NCBI RefSeq assembly: GCF_963855985.1
Contig: NC_087095.1
Location: 13,836,001 to 13,900,000, forward strand
Direction of reading: 5' to 3'
Source of the DNA: Ostrinia nubilalis
Taxonomy: Eukaryota > Arthropoda > Insecta > Lepidoptera > Crambidae
Length of the DNA: 64,000 bases
Part shown: positions 11,254 to 23,585 of the stretch, in pieces
Numbering within the stretch: position 1 is the first letter of the stretch
Layout: every line of letters begins with the position of its first letter
Notes under the pieces: generated by a model
The model's input: the letters and a program-made list of their open reading frames with translations, nothing else
Databases searched by the model: none
What the model was told of the DNA's origin: nothing
Translations under genes and position numbers: made by a program

Positions 11254-13225
11254 CCCTTTCAGACCTGAAAATTTTTTTCTACAAAATTTATGTTTTCTCG
11301 GATTTTATGTAACGTTTGGTCCATAAGGAAGACAAGAAAAATAATATAAAAATTTTTCGACATTCCAATTTTTCAGAAAAGTACCCGCACTACCGTGCGG
11401 GTTAGGACTAAGTGCACTATACGCACGCTTGTGCATAATTAATAAATTAGAGGAAATCCATAAGAAAAGACCCACTTTTTTGGATATTATTATTAAAATT
11501 TAATAATAATCAGCTTTTACTTGAATAAAACCATTCCAACTCATGACCCTTGAAGTGTTATGAGCTCCTGGTGGAACAGTTAGAGATTATCATAACAAAT
11601 GTGTTGTATTTCCATTTTAAGAGAGCCAAGTCATCAAACACGAATTATTCTGACTCTCCTCTTTTCATCTTATGGTCAGACATGAAATTTAACGTTTTTC
11701 GTTGAAAAATACCATTCATCATAATGGTGCTAGTGCCAATCAAAGGCAATCGCTGTCAAATTTATAATAACATGACTGACGCTGGTGAAAAACCTGTGCT
11801 GTAAATCTGTGTGGAGGAACTGCTTAAGTATACAAAATTACTAGTGCACCAACATCCTGCTCTTACTCAGCAAAAGCTGTACTTGCATGACTTGCATCTA
11901 AATAAATACTGAAATCAAGCATCAGTCTTCCAGCTGTTAAAAGCCAAACAGAGCAAGATTCATTTCTTACAACCTGCATCTGTCAGTAACATAATATACC
12001 TACTCATTATATAAAAGTTACTCATCTATTTAGTAACTATTAGACACTCTATCCATTTTCTGACAAGCTTACAAGACTTTGAAGGCTGTACTTTCCACAA
12101 AAGGTATGTCCTCTAGGGAAGTGGGATGGTCATAGGGAACAAAATTCAATTGGCTTCGCCACGTTGCGAATCCTAACGTCTTCAGAATGTCACCTATGAC
12201 TACTTATCGTATATTTAGTCACCAGAACAGATACAACTGGGGAAAGAAAAAAATCCATGTATGAAAGCATACCAAACATTTTATCAGCGGAGGTATTAAC
12301 GGCTCGCCCAGTTTTTCTCAAGTAATAGTTATTGAAGCATTTGGCTCCTAGTCTATAAAATTATGGTCAAGGAAGTTTCCAAAGTACTTCATTGGAGTCT
12401 GTACAGTCGAATAGATTGATTTATCTATCAATATCTTTCATTTATTTACAGATATGCCCTTTGCCTCCATATCCTAGCCCTTTTCTCTCTTCAATTGGCG
12501 TAATACATGGTAAAGTTACTTTTACGGAGAATTGAGCACTACTGGTACTCCCTAATGGCTCTGCAGGCTCAGATCTAGCCAAATCAATGGATTGCTGGCA
12601 TAAAATAACTTCATTTCATACTATTTCCTTCTTTTGATCTAAATGGTGCAGAAAGTAGCTTTCGTTTGGATTTTTTTAAATATCTGAGTCATTTTCATCG
12701 CCTAATAAGCATAAGATAATGTTTTCTGATAATTAAACTGCTACATCAAAGAGTTAAATTAAAAAATGACTACTATTTGAATTAAATATCCAAAAAAACA
12801 ATACGCACGAGCGTGCCGTTTTTTCCGTTTAAAAATGAATTTAAACCGAACTGCTACGATAGTGCGCATTAAATTTAAGTTAGTTTTAAGTAAGCAATAC
12901 TATAAATTATTTTAATGGTTTTTCATTTATTTATTAGAATACAATATTTACTTTATAATTTATAACATTTTAACAACAATACTAGCAAAATACTATTTTT
13001 TTTATATACGTACCTCTCGGGGAGTTCGCGCCTAAAAATTCTGACATCTTTCACAATAGCTGTCCGGCGACGAACTGCCCGCAAGAGGGTCCTATATTTT
13101 TTATTAAAAGTATCATAATACGCACGATCGCAGTGTATCGATTTCGTTCCGAAAAACAAAATTTTGCCAAGCAAATTTTTATTTTAAGTCAATGCGCACG
13201 CTTATTTAAGTAAGGTCTGAAAGGG
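11254..13225. mobile_element. piggyBac-like element, non-autonomous or decayed, flanked by TTAA
   Basis: TTAA is present at 11250-11253 and 13226-13229. Between them the element begins 'ccctttcagacct' and ends with its reverse complement 'aggtctgaaaggg'. A TTAA target and CCY-type ends are the hallmark of piggyBac-family elements. Subterminal GC-rich palindromes are visible on the left ('cccgcactaccgtgcggg' at about 11384) and 'gcgcacgc'-type repeats occur on both sides. I could not find an intact transposase. The longest minus-strand frame (13174-12953) has no motif I recognise, and a few coding-like scraps with stops lie around 12100-12550. It is best read as a decayed or non-autonomous copy. 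Confidence 0.7.
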
Positions 13226-13509
13226 TTAAAATAAAGAGGCATCAAGTTAGCTTACAGATAAAAACATATAAAACTCATTTATTTTTGTAAGTAGGCTTTT
13301 AAAAAGCACTTTTACACGTCCCAGTATTAACCCTACCACTGCTTCGGGACAATAAATGGGCCAGTGCTGAGAAGAAGCAGCTTAAGAAACTCAGTCACTA
13401 TTGCCAGTCTCCTTTTCAAGGGTTTACAGTCATTAAAATATAGGTACATGTTATAAATATTGATGCGATATTTATCGTGTTTCCTTTCCAGGTGGTGTAC
13501 ACATGGAAG

Positions 13510-13687
13510 ATGGACTTCAACCGCAGTCTCCTCAGCGCTGCCACGCTTCTGGTGCCAAAGAGTCCCACTTCTGCGCCCGCGTCGATGACCATGCCGCTTT
13601 GGGCGCACAACTCCTGGGTGTGCCTGTTCGCTGCCATGCTAGCTGTTGCGATTGGCGGGAACGCGATCGTCATTTGGATTGTTACAG
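13510..13687 (+). CDS. TkR86C: Tachykinin/natalisin-type GPCR, exon 1 (N-terminus and TM1)
   Basis: This is the first coding exon of a class A neuropeptide receptor in the plasma membrane. The exon follows a pyrimidine-rich acceptor ending tttccag at 13491, so 13492-13509 would be 5' untranslated if translation starts at the ATG at 13510, which has a good context (aag before it, G after it). The 59 whole codons encode a short extracellular N-terminus with one N-glycosylation sequon (N4-R-S) and TM1, including the class A 'GN' motif (Gly50-Asn51, N1.50) followed by AIVIWIV. The donor is acag|gtgtgt and one base is carried over (phase 1). No signal peptide is seen, as is usual for this family. 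An upstream coding exon cannot be ruled out, because the frame stays open through the acceptor. The TkR86C assignment rests on the following exons. Confidence 0.85.
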
Positions 13688-13736
13688 GTGTGTATACCTC
13701 CTTGTCAGGCGATTCAGATCAGATCAGGCGGACATA

Positions 13737-13858
13737 CGCCCGTATTCACAAACGATGCTTGCTTAATTGAAGCAGCAAATCGAACGCACAGCGTTGTATA
13801 GAGCTCTGCGATTGATTCGTGTGTCACCCTGTGCGTCCACGTGCAGTGAATACGGGCG
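13737..13858. mobile_element. Short MITE close to receptor exon 1
   Basis: The perfect 13-bp ends 'cgcccgtattcac' and 'gtgaatacgggcg' enclose about 96 bp. It starts 50 bp after the exon 1 splice donor. It has no open frame of its own; the apparent frame reading out of exon 1 ends inside it. Confidence 0.75.
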
Positions 13859-16800
13859 ATAGGAACTTTTGTTGCAAAAGAAATGACCTTTTTACCCGTA
13901 AACTTAGCGTTTCTTCTAAAGATAACTAAGTGTATTTTTTAGTCGTTAGGTGAGACATGAGTTAAGAGTGTTGCTGAAACTTTCATAGTGGCGAGTGTGC
14001 ATAATCTTGTTCTGGCTCACTTAACAATATGTCCTCACAACTTCAGCCTTTCTTTAGGATACCATAGCTTTGATACTTTTCTTTATAAAATACAAAAACC
14101 CGGTTTTTAGCTTGAGCGTGCTTATTTCTGCGTAAGACCGTAACGTGAACTACATTATTAATATTACGTTTAGTATCCTAATACATCTCATATAACTTAT
14201 GCACACTCAAGCTTAAAATCGCAATTCAGAAATCGAGGGAAAAGAACAAAAATTGTTTATCCTAATCAGTAGGCAACTAAGTCCTTAATAGTCAGTTTAC
14301 CTCGCTTTTTCTCTTGATCCATAATTTATCTGAAATAAAAGTTACGGGATTTATTCAGCGTTATAAAACAGGTACTGGGTCGGCCATGAATTAAATAAAA
14401 TGAATTACTAACGTATCGGATGAGGACCAGACCGGATTAACCCTGGCTGAACCGCCACTCTTACTTCAATTATTTAGTGGGTTTTTGCGTCAATCCAAAT
14501 CGATTTGTTTATCCAAACACGAAACGAAAGGGTATAGTTGGTATTTAACGAAAGATCGTAACAACGTTTGTCACTGTCCTATAGGCTCATGATCGAGAAC
14601 TAAACCTAGGATCAAGAACGTGTTCTTTTTATGTCACCGCACGTGCTCACTCACAATGTATCTCCAAATAAAAATAACTCGTTCCTCGACAACTAGGCCA
14701 CAGCAATCAAATTATCGACCCTGCAGTGCTAGGTTGGTGTGTTATTATGTCAGTCACATGATTTATTTACCTTTATTCCCAGTATTTCGTTAAAGGAAAT
14801 GCCATCGGAATATTAACTACTCGTACTACTGTTACAGTGACTTTTATAGTCTATATTGGTTGAGTAATTCAAAAATTATACCGAAAATTGGAACCAGAAA
14901 ATGGATTAGCAGACTAAAATGGATACGTATTTTTTAGAAAAAATACCTAGGTAAGTATGCTATAAATTTTATTAAAATGTGACACCTGCGGAATACTAAC
15001 CGGGAAAAGCCTATTAATGATCTAAATAATAAAATTATGGAAGTTTGAGTTGATATAAAATGTCGGTAGAAAAATACAATAATGTTGTTGGTTTAGAGGA
15101 CCTTTTAATCTCGGATGCTATAACTAAATTCAGGATTTTATTTATTTTATTTTTATTTTTATTCATTGGTTTACCAACAATTGTACAATAATACATACAA
15201 TATAACAAAAAAATCCATTAATACTATGTTCTAAGAGTACAATATATAATAGTAGGTAAACACTGCATGCGTTTATATAAACCAAACCATTCAAAGAAAG
15301 GATTAAAAATTCCATGTAAGTATTTAAATAAGTACCAGTTAAAATGATAAGTTCTTTTGTATTTTCATAAACTTATGTAATAATAATCTTAAATGTTAAA
15401 TGGACGTGTAATGCAGTATAAATAAAAACAAAAAGCAAAGCACAAGAAACCATCCGTGCGTGGATTAAACTTCTAAAGTTGTATCGTTTTGGAATATTAA
15501 GAGAAAGAGAAAATTCCATTTCTTGACTGCATGTACTAAGTGGGAATAAGAAAGCTAGCTGTAAGTGGTTCCAACAATTTGCATTCAACTTTGTTTTCTA
15601 GTTTCATTTTCAGTTTAACCACAGAATAATAATAAGTACTACGTACAGAAGTTTTACTTCGCGAAGGTATTTAAAAAAATGTATGCTAAATGTCATTAAC
15701 AATATGGTGTAATTTAGCCTGTCTCAAGAGTCAAGCACCATTTTGTTGACAAACGTCAGTGATCGGCACTGCGCCGAAGCTATAGGGCTGACTTCGGTAA
15801 AATGATGTGACGTGAGGTGTAAAACTGCGGAAAATGGCGGAGAAAATATATGATTTAGCATGAATTATCATGAATAATATTTACCTCTCAGTGTCTTGAG
15901 GCAACTTAAAAAAGTACGTTCTGTGTTTTTATTATTATTTAGGCAGTTAAATACTGCACAGTATTTAGTACACCATTTTCTTTATTTTCTTCCATCATAC
16001 ACAAGAATACGCGTGCGTGAGTCAATGTTCGCTCGTATGTGAGGCCTTGTCGAATAGTATCCTGTAGGTGGGCCATCGTGCGTGTTTTGTTTTCGATGTA
16101 AACTCGCGGAGATGAACAGGCCTGGTTTAACTTTTAACCCAATGAAGTACTATAAGAAAATGCAGCAGTACACTTGCAATATTAGAGCTAAAACTATAAA
16201 AATATTTTACTTAAGTGAAAATATTTTATCATAATTGATTTAGATTAAATAGAGAAAATCTAATTTAAAATAAAGCAGCATATGCGCAAATTTCCAATGC
16301 AGCTCTAAATGTCTAAACTATATAATGCAGTCTCATACAACTCTATTCATACTAAAATGCATTGTAGGAATTCGTTGCATTTTCTCTCTTCACGCCTGCA
16401 CCTGAAAACATTTCACCGCGAATTTAGATTCGCATTTGCCGTTTTCTCTTTATGAAGCACTTCTGTCTCAATTTGGAGAGGACTCTTTGGAAAATCATTT
16501 TGAATGTTCAGTACAATTAATTTTGAGAGAGATTTTGTAATATTGTTATTTCGGCTGAATTTAATTAATTATATGCTGCTTTTAAGCCCCACACAACAAC
16601 AAAAGAGAGGTGTTATTAAATTTTGAATTCGGCCATTAATTTTGAAGCGAAGTTATTAAATTAAATCTGTAAAATTATTCATTTTATAGAACGTAAAATA
16701 TTATTACAATTAATAATTAAGAAACGAAATACACACATATTATATTTCCCTCTATGTGCGTGACGTACTCGTATTTGATGTGGAGGAAATGATTGCCAAA

Positions 16801-17107
16801 ATAAAGGGTAATAATTCACACAACAATATTATTTTCTTACCTACATGTAATTTTCGATTTTGCGGTGAACTGAACTGTGATCATTTTCATTTGACTGGAG
16901 ATGTTATTGAGCGTTGGCCCTGAAGGTTGCATACCTATGGATAAATGTTATGGTATTTTGTTAATACTTGCACATGAATAAGCAATTTTAATTCGTGTTT
17001 ATTTGGTCTAAATTGTATTTGTGAGTAACTTAGTCTTACATAAGGATATAATTTGATCGATGTAGATACTTATTTCGATTGAAGATTGATCACAATATTG
17101 ATTTAAT

Positions 17108-17331
17108 GCCCGTTTTCACCATCAATCCGTAATTTTTTTTTCAAAGATTCAAAGATTATTTATTCACCGAGATAATGTGGTACAATAAAATATGTGGTCT
17201 TAAATTAAAAAGAGGTGCAGCTTATCTCACCAGCGTAGCTGGCATGTGAAGTGACCCTATGAAAACAAAATTCCTGTTATTTGTTACTATAGGGATCACT
17301 TAAAAATTAGGGATTGATGGTGAAAACAGGC
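17108..17331. mobile_element. MITE with gcc(c/t)gttttcaccatcaatcc TIR, with an inserted tail
   Basis: The ends 'gcccgttttcaccatcaatc' (left) and 'gattgatggtgaaaacaggc' (right) are reverse complements with one mismatch over 21 bp. The interior holds a T-run and 'aaagattatttattcaccga', which resembles a retroposon 3' tail, suggesting insertion into the MITE. Confidence 0.65.
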
Positions 17332-18498
17332 ATAAGTCTAAGAAAAGTTTTTGCTTTAGACTTTAGATATTATTGAGTACTTATAAACGTCTATTTGGAT
17401 AATATTATAATTATGTAAGACTTTTAATACTCACCTTTGCTCCCACTGGCATTCGAACTACCGACTGTTACTGCAGCTGGCATGATGTAGCCGATCCACA
17501 AGACCTTTGCAAGCATTTGTTTAGATCAAATGTATTTCAGTTTAGTTCAGTTGTTCAAAATTTTAAACAAGGTCACCTGGGTTCATTATTCAATGTTTTT
17601 AAACGAGATTTTTTTTTGGATTGTTGTTTCCCATGAATTCGAAAATAATTCCCTATTACACTAAATTAGCAAAAATAATGATGGATATGCGGAAAGGGTT
17701 ATTAATCACCGGGGAAGCCGGTTCGTGGCACCAGATAATGAAGCTGAGGATATATTACATAATCAATCAAGTAATAAAACAGCTTACATGAATATTAAGG
17801 TTATTATGAACATAAACAAGTGGTGAGAAATAAAAAACGTGGGGTTAACTCATTACAGCATCAAGGTAATGATTGACAATATTTTGGCATATTTTTTAGT
17901 TTTAGTCACCGGCCTGTGGTACAGCATATGTTTGTATTATCATATAGTTAACGACTCTACACACCAAGCCCGCCGATCAGCCCGGCGGCTTGGTGTCGGT
18001 GGCTTTATTTCAAAAGAATCATGTCCACGACTTGTAATTTCTATGACTATAGACAACGTGTCAAAAGTCCATGACGTTGGGTCAGCGGGTTCGGTGTGTA
18101 AACTGCTTTAGGTTATTAATTATATTAATACAATGAAATTAAAAAATCTGGAAAATTAAATCCTCATAATGACACGCTTGAAAGCGGAACCTTGACCCCG
18201 AAACAGATGCCTCAAATCTGCACTATGATTGACACCATTAGGAAGAACATCAGTCAATAATTATCCTCATCGAATCGTGTTACCGTACCTTCGTTACTTT
18301 CCTTTTTACAGAATAGATCAGATTAGGACATCCTCGTGTCAGTTTTAATTGAGAAAGGACCGGTATCATTCTAATTTTAATGGCTAAGATGAACAAAAGG
18401 TAGGCAATAACTACGAGTACTAATTGATGAAAACTCTGAAATTGCTGAAACTTGTGATTTGTTGAAAATTGTGCCTGAGTAATATTATAAAAAATACA

Positions 18499-18679
18499 GT
18501 GTGCTTACCATGAGTTCACGTTAGGTGTGCTCGGTAGCGAGTACGTCAAAAAAATCTATGAAGATTTAATTTCTTGAAAGTAGCCGCTAGGGGCACTGCA
18601 CAATATGTCATACATTTAATGTCATTTTTTTACGCAGTCGCTAGCGAGCACACCTAACGTAAACTCATGGTAAGCACAC
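18499..18679. mobile_element. MITE family A, copy 2
   Basis: It is highly similar to 9994-10174 along its full length, with TIRs 'gtgtgcttaccatgagttca' and 'gtaaactcatggtaagcacac'. The middle keeps 'gcactgcacaatatgtcata'. Two full copies show that the ends are real. Confidence 0.85.
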
Positions 18680-19815
18680 AGATCTTTTAATTGATTTTAA
18701 CTAGACGTATGTACTAATTAATCAAAGCAAGTACTCAGATATTGAAAGTAGCTGTTTATTATCACTACTTCATACTCGGAATTCAGGACTGTTTACCAGT
18801 CAGAACAAAACAACTTCCAATTTGTAACTAGTAAAGTACTTCCATTAGAAACTTCAAGGTATTTAATCGAACCGTACCTATAATTGGCTTCCAACTTCGA
18901 AAGTCCAGTAGCTGGACTCCAGTTCAGCAATAATTGTTGCGTGCAAAATCTTTGTAATCACGCTTCAGCAAATTATCCGGCGAAGGTTTTCGGTGTTCTT
19001 GAATTTATGTACGATTACTATCAAAGAAATGTTAGTAATAACTTATTATTGCTTACCTAACCAAGGCGTTAATTCGTGCTTTTTATCATATTTCAATTCG
19101 TTCTTACTATAACATCGTAGGACCTCGAAACTGATCCAAGGCTATTCTTTTCATACGTTCCGTTATATAGTAAAGTTATAGTGGTAAAATGGTTCACCAC
19201 TGTGCTTGTCAACGCGCTGCTATATTACACATTAAATTAGAGGTCCATGCCAACTCTAGCGATTTATAGAGTAGTTAGTCCTGACGTTGCAAATTAACTG
19301 CATACGATGGTATATTCGGATGGGTATTGGGCACTGCGCCGCGCAATTAGCACTTACTGTCTACCTACATAATTACAGCTATTATTCCAATTACCTAGCC
19401 CCAACAAACTTCGAGTTTGTACTAGGGGACTAGATACGAACAGTAAATAAACCGAGATGCACTGTGAATACATCTAAATACCTATTATTATAACCTCCTC
19501 CATTTAATTAGATTTAGAGGTTCCATCACACTTCATCTGCCTTCTATAGGATCTCGAATAGGGTTTACGGTATGGGAAAAGTAACTAAGTATCTCGATTA
19601 TGAAAAGAGTAACTTTTGCCCTCGTCTGTTACAGAAAGATACCTAAATTTTCCTTACTAACCGGTCAATCTGGAAACCTACCTAAAGTAACCGGCTAACC
19701 TGGAAATCATTGAGGGAAGCCACAGTTCAATTCAGCAGTGGACCTCCTGTGGCAATAGATTTGCATAGCATTAGGAAATAGGGATGTATCCTGGGTAAAA
19801 AAGCAAGAGTTGTAA

Positions 19816-20069
19816 TTAGTCCGTCAGTTAGCTTATCAAAAACTAATCAACACGTATTTTTCACTTTTTAAAACTAATGAAAATGTAAAGAGATAAAGCG
19901 TGCCAAAGTTCTAAAGAAAAGGCCCGTGACGTCAGTGAGTGCGTAAAAGTGCAGCACTTTGTGACGTCGCGCGGAACTTCAACGCACTATAACTTTGTAA
20001 ATATTTGTTTGATTGAGAATTAAGAATATACGTGTCCAATATTTTTTTATACTAAAATTGACGGACTAA
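19816..20069. mobile_element. MITE with ttagtccgtca ends, 254 bp
   Basis: The left end 'ttagtccgtcagtt' and the right end 'aattgacggactaa' are reverse complements with one mismatch. The interior has two 'gtgacgtc' boxes ('cgtgacgtcagtgagtgcg' and 'tttgtgacgtcgcgcgg'). It lies just upstream of the tandem repeat block. Confidence 0.6.
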
Positions 20070-20125
20070 AAATTTTTTTTATATAACTAGCCTATTGTAG
20101 GTACCCGCAAAATATTATATCATTC

Positions 20126-21385
20126 ATTTCCACGCACGATCGCTTTCACATACGCTAATTTGCGGTCACAAGCGCCGCGTGCTCATGAACGCGCGCAAGT
20201 TGTCAACACGTTCAGCTGCCTGTTTGTATATGAGTATGAGAGTATTGGAAAAGTAGAAAGCTAAACGGATTAGTAATCTAAAGACGTGGAAATGGGGTAG
20301 GGTATATAGAAAATAGAATTGACGGCCAATGGGGCAGCAAGGTTCTAGAGAGGAGGCCACTTATCGGAAAGCGTAGCTTAGGGCGTCCACCCACAAGGTG
20401 AACACAGTTCACCTCGTAAATGTCAAAAGCAGGAAGGCCCTGGATGCCGCTACCAATGGTCCAATCTGGAAATCATTGACGGACACAGTCCACTTCGTAA
20501 AGGTCAAAAGCAGGAAGGCCCTGGATGCCGCTACCAATCTGTAAATCATTGACGGACGCCTATTTTCAGTAGTGGACCTCCTGTGGCTGAAATTATAATG
20601 AGAGAGCTAATTCTCTCCCCAATAATCTCGTTATTCGGATTTTCATTTCAATACGAAGCCGTAAACACCCGCGGAAAATTATCTCAAACATTTCCACGCA
20701 CGATTGATGTAGTCCGCTTCCCTAATTTGCGGTCACAAGCGCCGCGTGCGCATGAACGCGCGCAAGTTGTCAACACGTTCAGCTGCCTGTTTGTATATGA
20801 GTGAGAGTATTGGAAAAGTAGAAAGCTAAACGGATTAGTAATCTAAAGACGTGGAAATGGGGTAGGGTATATAGAACGTAGAATTGACGGCCGATGGGTC
20901 AGCAAGGTTCTGGAGAGGAGGCCACTTACAGGCAAGCGTACTTAGCGTAAGGCGTCCACCCGCAAGGTGAACACAGTCCACCTTGTAAAGGTCAAAAGTA
21001 GGAAGGCCCTGGATAACCAATCAATCAATCTGTAAATCATTGACGGAGGCCTATTTTCAGTAGTGGACCTCCTGTGGCTGAAATTATAATGAGAGAGCTA
21101 ATTCTCTCTCCAATAATCTCGTTTATAAATGGATTAGGTTTAAAGAACATTTATTTCTCATTAAAAACCTTACAGTCATTTACATGAGAAATTAACAAAT
21201 ATGTAGGTAGGTAATTCACAAGTTGTTTTCATTTCAATATGAAGCCACCCGCGGCAAATTATCTCACACATTTCCACGCACGATTGATGTAGTCCGCTTC
21301 CCTAATTTGCGGTCACAAGCGCCGCGTGCCCATGAACGCGCGCAAGTTGTCAACACGTTCAGCTGCCTGTTTGTTCGGGTATGAG
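20126..21385 (+). repeat. Tandem repeat, two full units of about 570 bp plus a partial third
   Basis: Units start at 20126, 20689 and 21267, each with 'catttccacgcacgat' and then 'taatttgcggtcacaagcgc'. Units 1 and 2 continue through 'aagtagaaagctaaacggat', 'gtggaaatggggtagggtat' and 'gcaaggttct', and end in 'agtagtggacctcctgtggc'. Unit 1 also has an internal duplication of about 80 bp around 'aggaaggccctggatgccgc'. The end of each unit resembles the 3' terminus of a lepidopteran non-LTR retrotransposon (compare the antisense copy at 34808-34962). The third copy stops after 'ttcagctgcctgtttgt'. Unit 2 carries an extra piece at about 21120-21230. Confidence 0.8.
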
Positions 21386-21514
21386 AGTAATTGTGTATTC
21401 CGCGCGTGGAGACGATCCAGCCGCTGTTTGCGGAACTGAGCCGTGGTCTAGGTTTATAACGCACAATAGAGGCGTAACTCAGAAGACTTAGCTAATCTTG
21501 CTTTAAAATTATTC

Positions 21515-21660
21515 TTTGAGTCACGATAGCCGGTCAAAGGGGTAAGATTGACCGACTCTACATCCGAGGAACGCGAGTTCAAACGCCGCCGCTCGACTAT
21601 TATTGTGAGCCCACCAGTAACATAAGCATTATTTAGCTTAGTAAGAGGGGCTAACTAATT
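21515..21660 (+). repeat. Possible tRNA-derived SINE fragment
   Basis: It contains 'gcgagttcaaacgccgcc', which resembles a polymerase III B box, followed by 'attattgtgagcccaccag' and a purine-rich end. No clear A box or target duplication is seen, so the assignment is weak. Confidence 0.35.
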
Positions 21661-22979
21661 GGTGAAATACAAATTACTAATAGGTATTTTCTTTAAAAAA
21701 GTTTCCATATAATGAAGTACAAAAGATTGTCCATATCGGCAGATTTCATCTGAGAAACAGATAAATAGAGCTGCTTTCAAGGAATTTGAACTAAGATATT
21801 GAACGTGCTTGTAGTATTTGCCTATAATAATACTGTTTTGCATCCAAGCTCAGTGACAAAGGCCTGCATTGCAATTATTCAGTGTTTGCATTTGCGTTGG
21901 CTTTTGAACTGGCCTATAATAATGCCACATTGCACGATCCTCCCTCCGAGCCACGCCTTTAATTATTAAGGACCCTGTAGTATAATAACCGTGCAACGTC
22001 TTTGTTACCAAACTTGCTTAATTAGGTATTCATAACAACAGTAATTACTAGACATTAACCAATTAATAATTGAATTAAGCCGTAAAGTTTAATTATACTG
22101 ATACACGTGTCATACCAATTTGAGTATATTTTGAGGGCAACAAACGTGTCTATTAACTTTTATAGGTGTATAATTTACTGGTGGGCGCTTGAAATGATGT
22201 GATATCCTAAAAAGTCTGTGTCATTTACAATGACCGATCAGTGACTACATAAACTTGTATCAAGTCACACCGGTCTTTTGAATCCACTTTAACTGAGTAT
22301 TAAGACTACTAACTCCACTTGTGTTCGGTATATCCCACGGGTTTGTTAGCTCAGCCGATGACCGCGGCTGATTGCAACAAATGTCACGAGAGATTGCTAT
22401 ATTGCATGATGTTTGTTTCGATAAACAAAGAATCACTGAAGTGTAAATTAAACGAAACACTTTACAAAAAAAAAACAACTGTTCGCGGCAGGGTATTTAC
22501 CCGACGGATTGAATACAAATTTCGGGGAACAGTACATAAAGTTCGCTTTTGTCGCGTAAAACCGCGGACCAGGGGAATAATTTTCAGCAGCTCATTGAGT
22601 GACAAATTCGATAATCATTTCGTTCATTAACACTTTTCAGGTAGACTGCCATTCAAAAGGACTTCCAGAAATACACTGGGAGTTAATAATTTTAACTGAA
22701 ATTGATAAAACTTTAGATTCTATTTTTATTCTTTCTTTAAAGCCACGATAAATGGGTTTGAACACGAATAATTAATCGTATTTTAATTAAAAACTACGAC
22801 TTACAGTTTTGACATTCTCTTAGAATAGGTATTGTTTTAACTTTAATGAAACTTCGAATTTAACCAAGAAGAAATCACATTGTCTGTAGGTACCTACAAA
22901 ACGTATCATAAATTCAAAAGTTCTTTTCCAAGAACTTTTTGTAACTAGCATTCTAAAATAATTTTACTTTAAATAAATC

Positions 22980-23031
22980 AAACCATAAAAATGTAAAATA
23001 AATGAAATTCTATTTTACATTTTTGTGGTTT
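22980..23031. repeat. 21-bp hairpin beside the BEL/Pao insertion
   Basis: The arms 'aaaccataaaaatgtaaaat' and 'attttacatttttgtggttt' pair with one mismatch around a 10-base loop. It lies 38 bp from the LTR edge. It may be a remnant of a MITE or a structured RNA; nothing more can be said. Confidence 0.6.
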
Positions 23032-23068
23032 TGGTGGCAATTTAATTAACAGAAACTGGCATTCCAGA

Positions 23069-23397
23069 TGTAGGAGATTGGGATAGGAACGGGATGGGAT
23101 ACCTTCGATTGAGCAGACTCCACAGGACGGTCCAAGCTTGGTTCTTCTTTCACTTTCACAAACACTTGAATTTTTATTGAGATGAGTTTAGCGCGCGATT
23201 TGTGTTTATTTGAATTGGTTTATTTTGGATACTTATTTAGTATTAACGCCCAGATAGGTAGGCGAAGCGGCGCGTTGCGATGCGAGAGCGAGACTGAAGG
23301 TGGGAGGGAGAGGATAGGAAAAAGGACTGTCAGAATGAGTGATAGAATAGTGTGACATGAGTTTGAAATGTATGAGGTTTTAATGCTGGCGCGTACA
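23069..23397 (-). repeat. 3' LTR of element 1
   Basis: On the minus strand it starts tgtacgcgccagc and ends tctcctaca. It matches 29271-29599 over its whole 329 bp by eye. A minus-strand AATAAA is present at about 23205-23210, a candidate polyadenylation signal. Confidence 0.95.
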
Positions 23398-23406
23398 ACT
23401 CCCCCG
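23398..23406 (-). other. Polypurine tract of element 1
   Basis: The minus strand reads ggccgggggagt directly before the 3' LTR. A purine run at this place primes plus-strand DNA synthesis in LTR retroelements. Confidence 0.7.
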
Positions 23407-23585
23407 GCCTAGAGGTCTTCCTCTAGATTGAGTAGCGTTTGTAAGAAAAAATAAAGTTAAAAACGTAAAAAGCATGCGTTAGAGAGAACTAAACGAGTTA
23501 AATTAGCGTTAAAGTTGAGTTAAATTAAAATTAAAGTTGAGTTAAATTAAAGTTAAGAATATTAAAATTAAGAGCATTATTTGAG

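Noticed and set aside
13503..13766. An alternative frame through receptor exon 1 (MEDGLQPQSPQ...).
   Set aside because: It is the +2 shadow of the receptor frame, which has TM1 and joins in frame to five more exons.
17441..17520. Sequence with 'ggcattcgaactaccgac', resembling a tRNA T-arm on the minus strand.
   Set aside because: No cloverleaf can be formed and no A box is visible, so it is not called as a tRNA gene.
17962..17995. GC-rich hairpin as a rho-independent terminator.
   Set aside because: The context is a eukaryotic intron and there is no following T-run.
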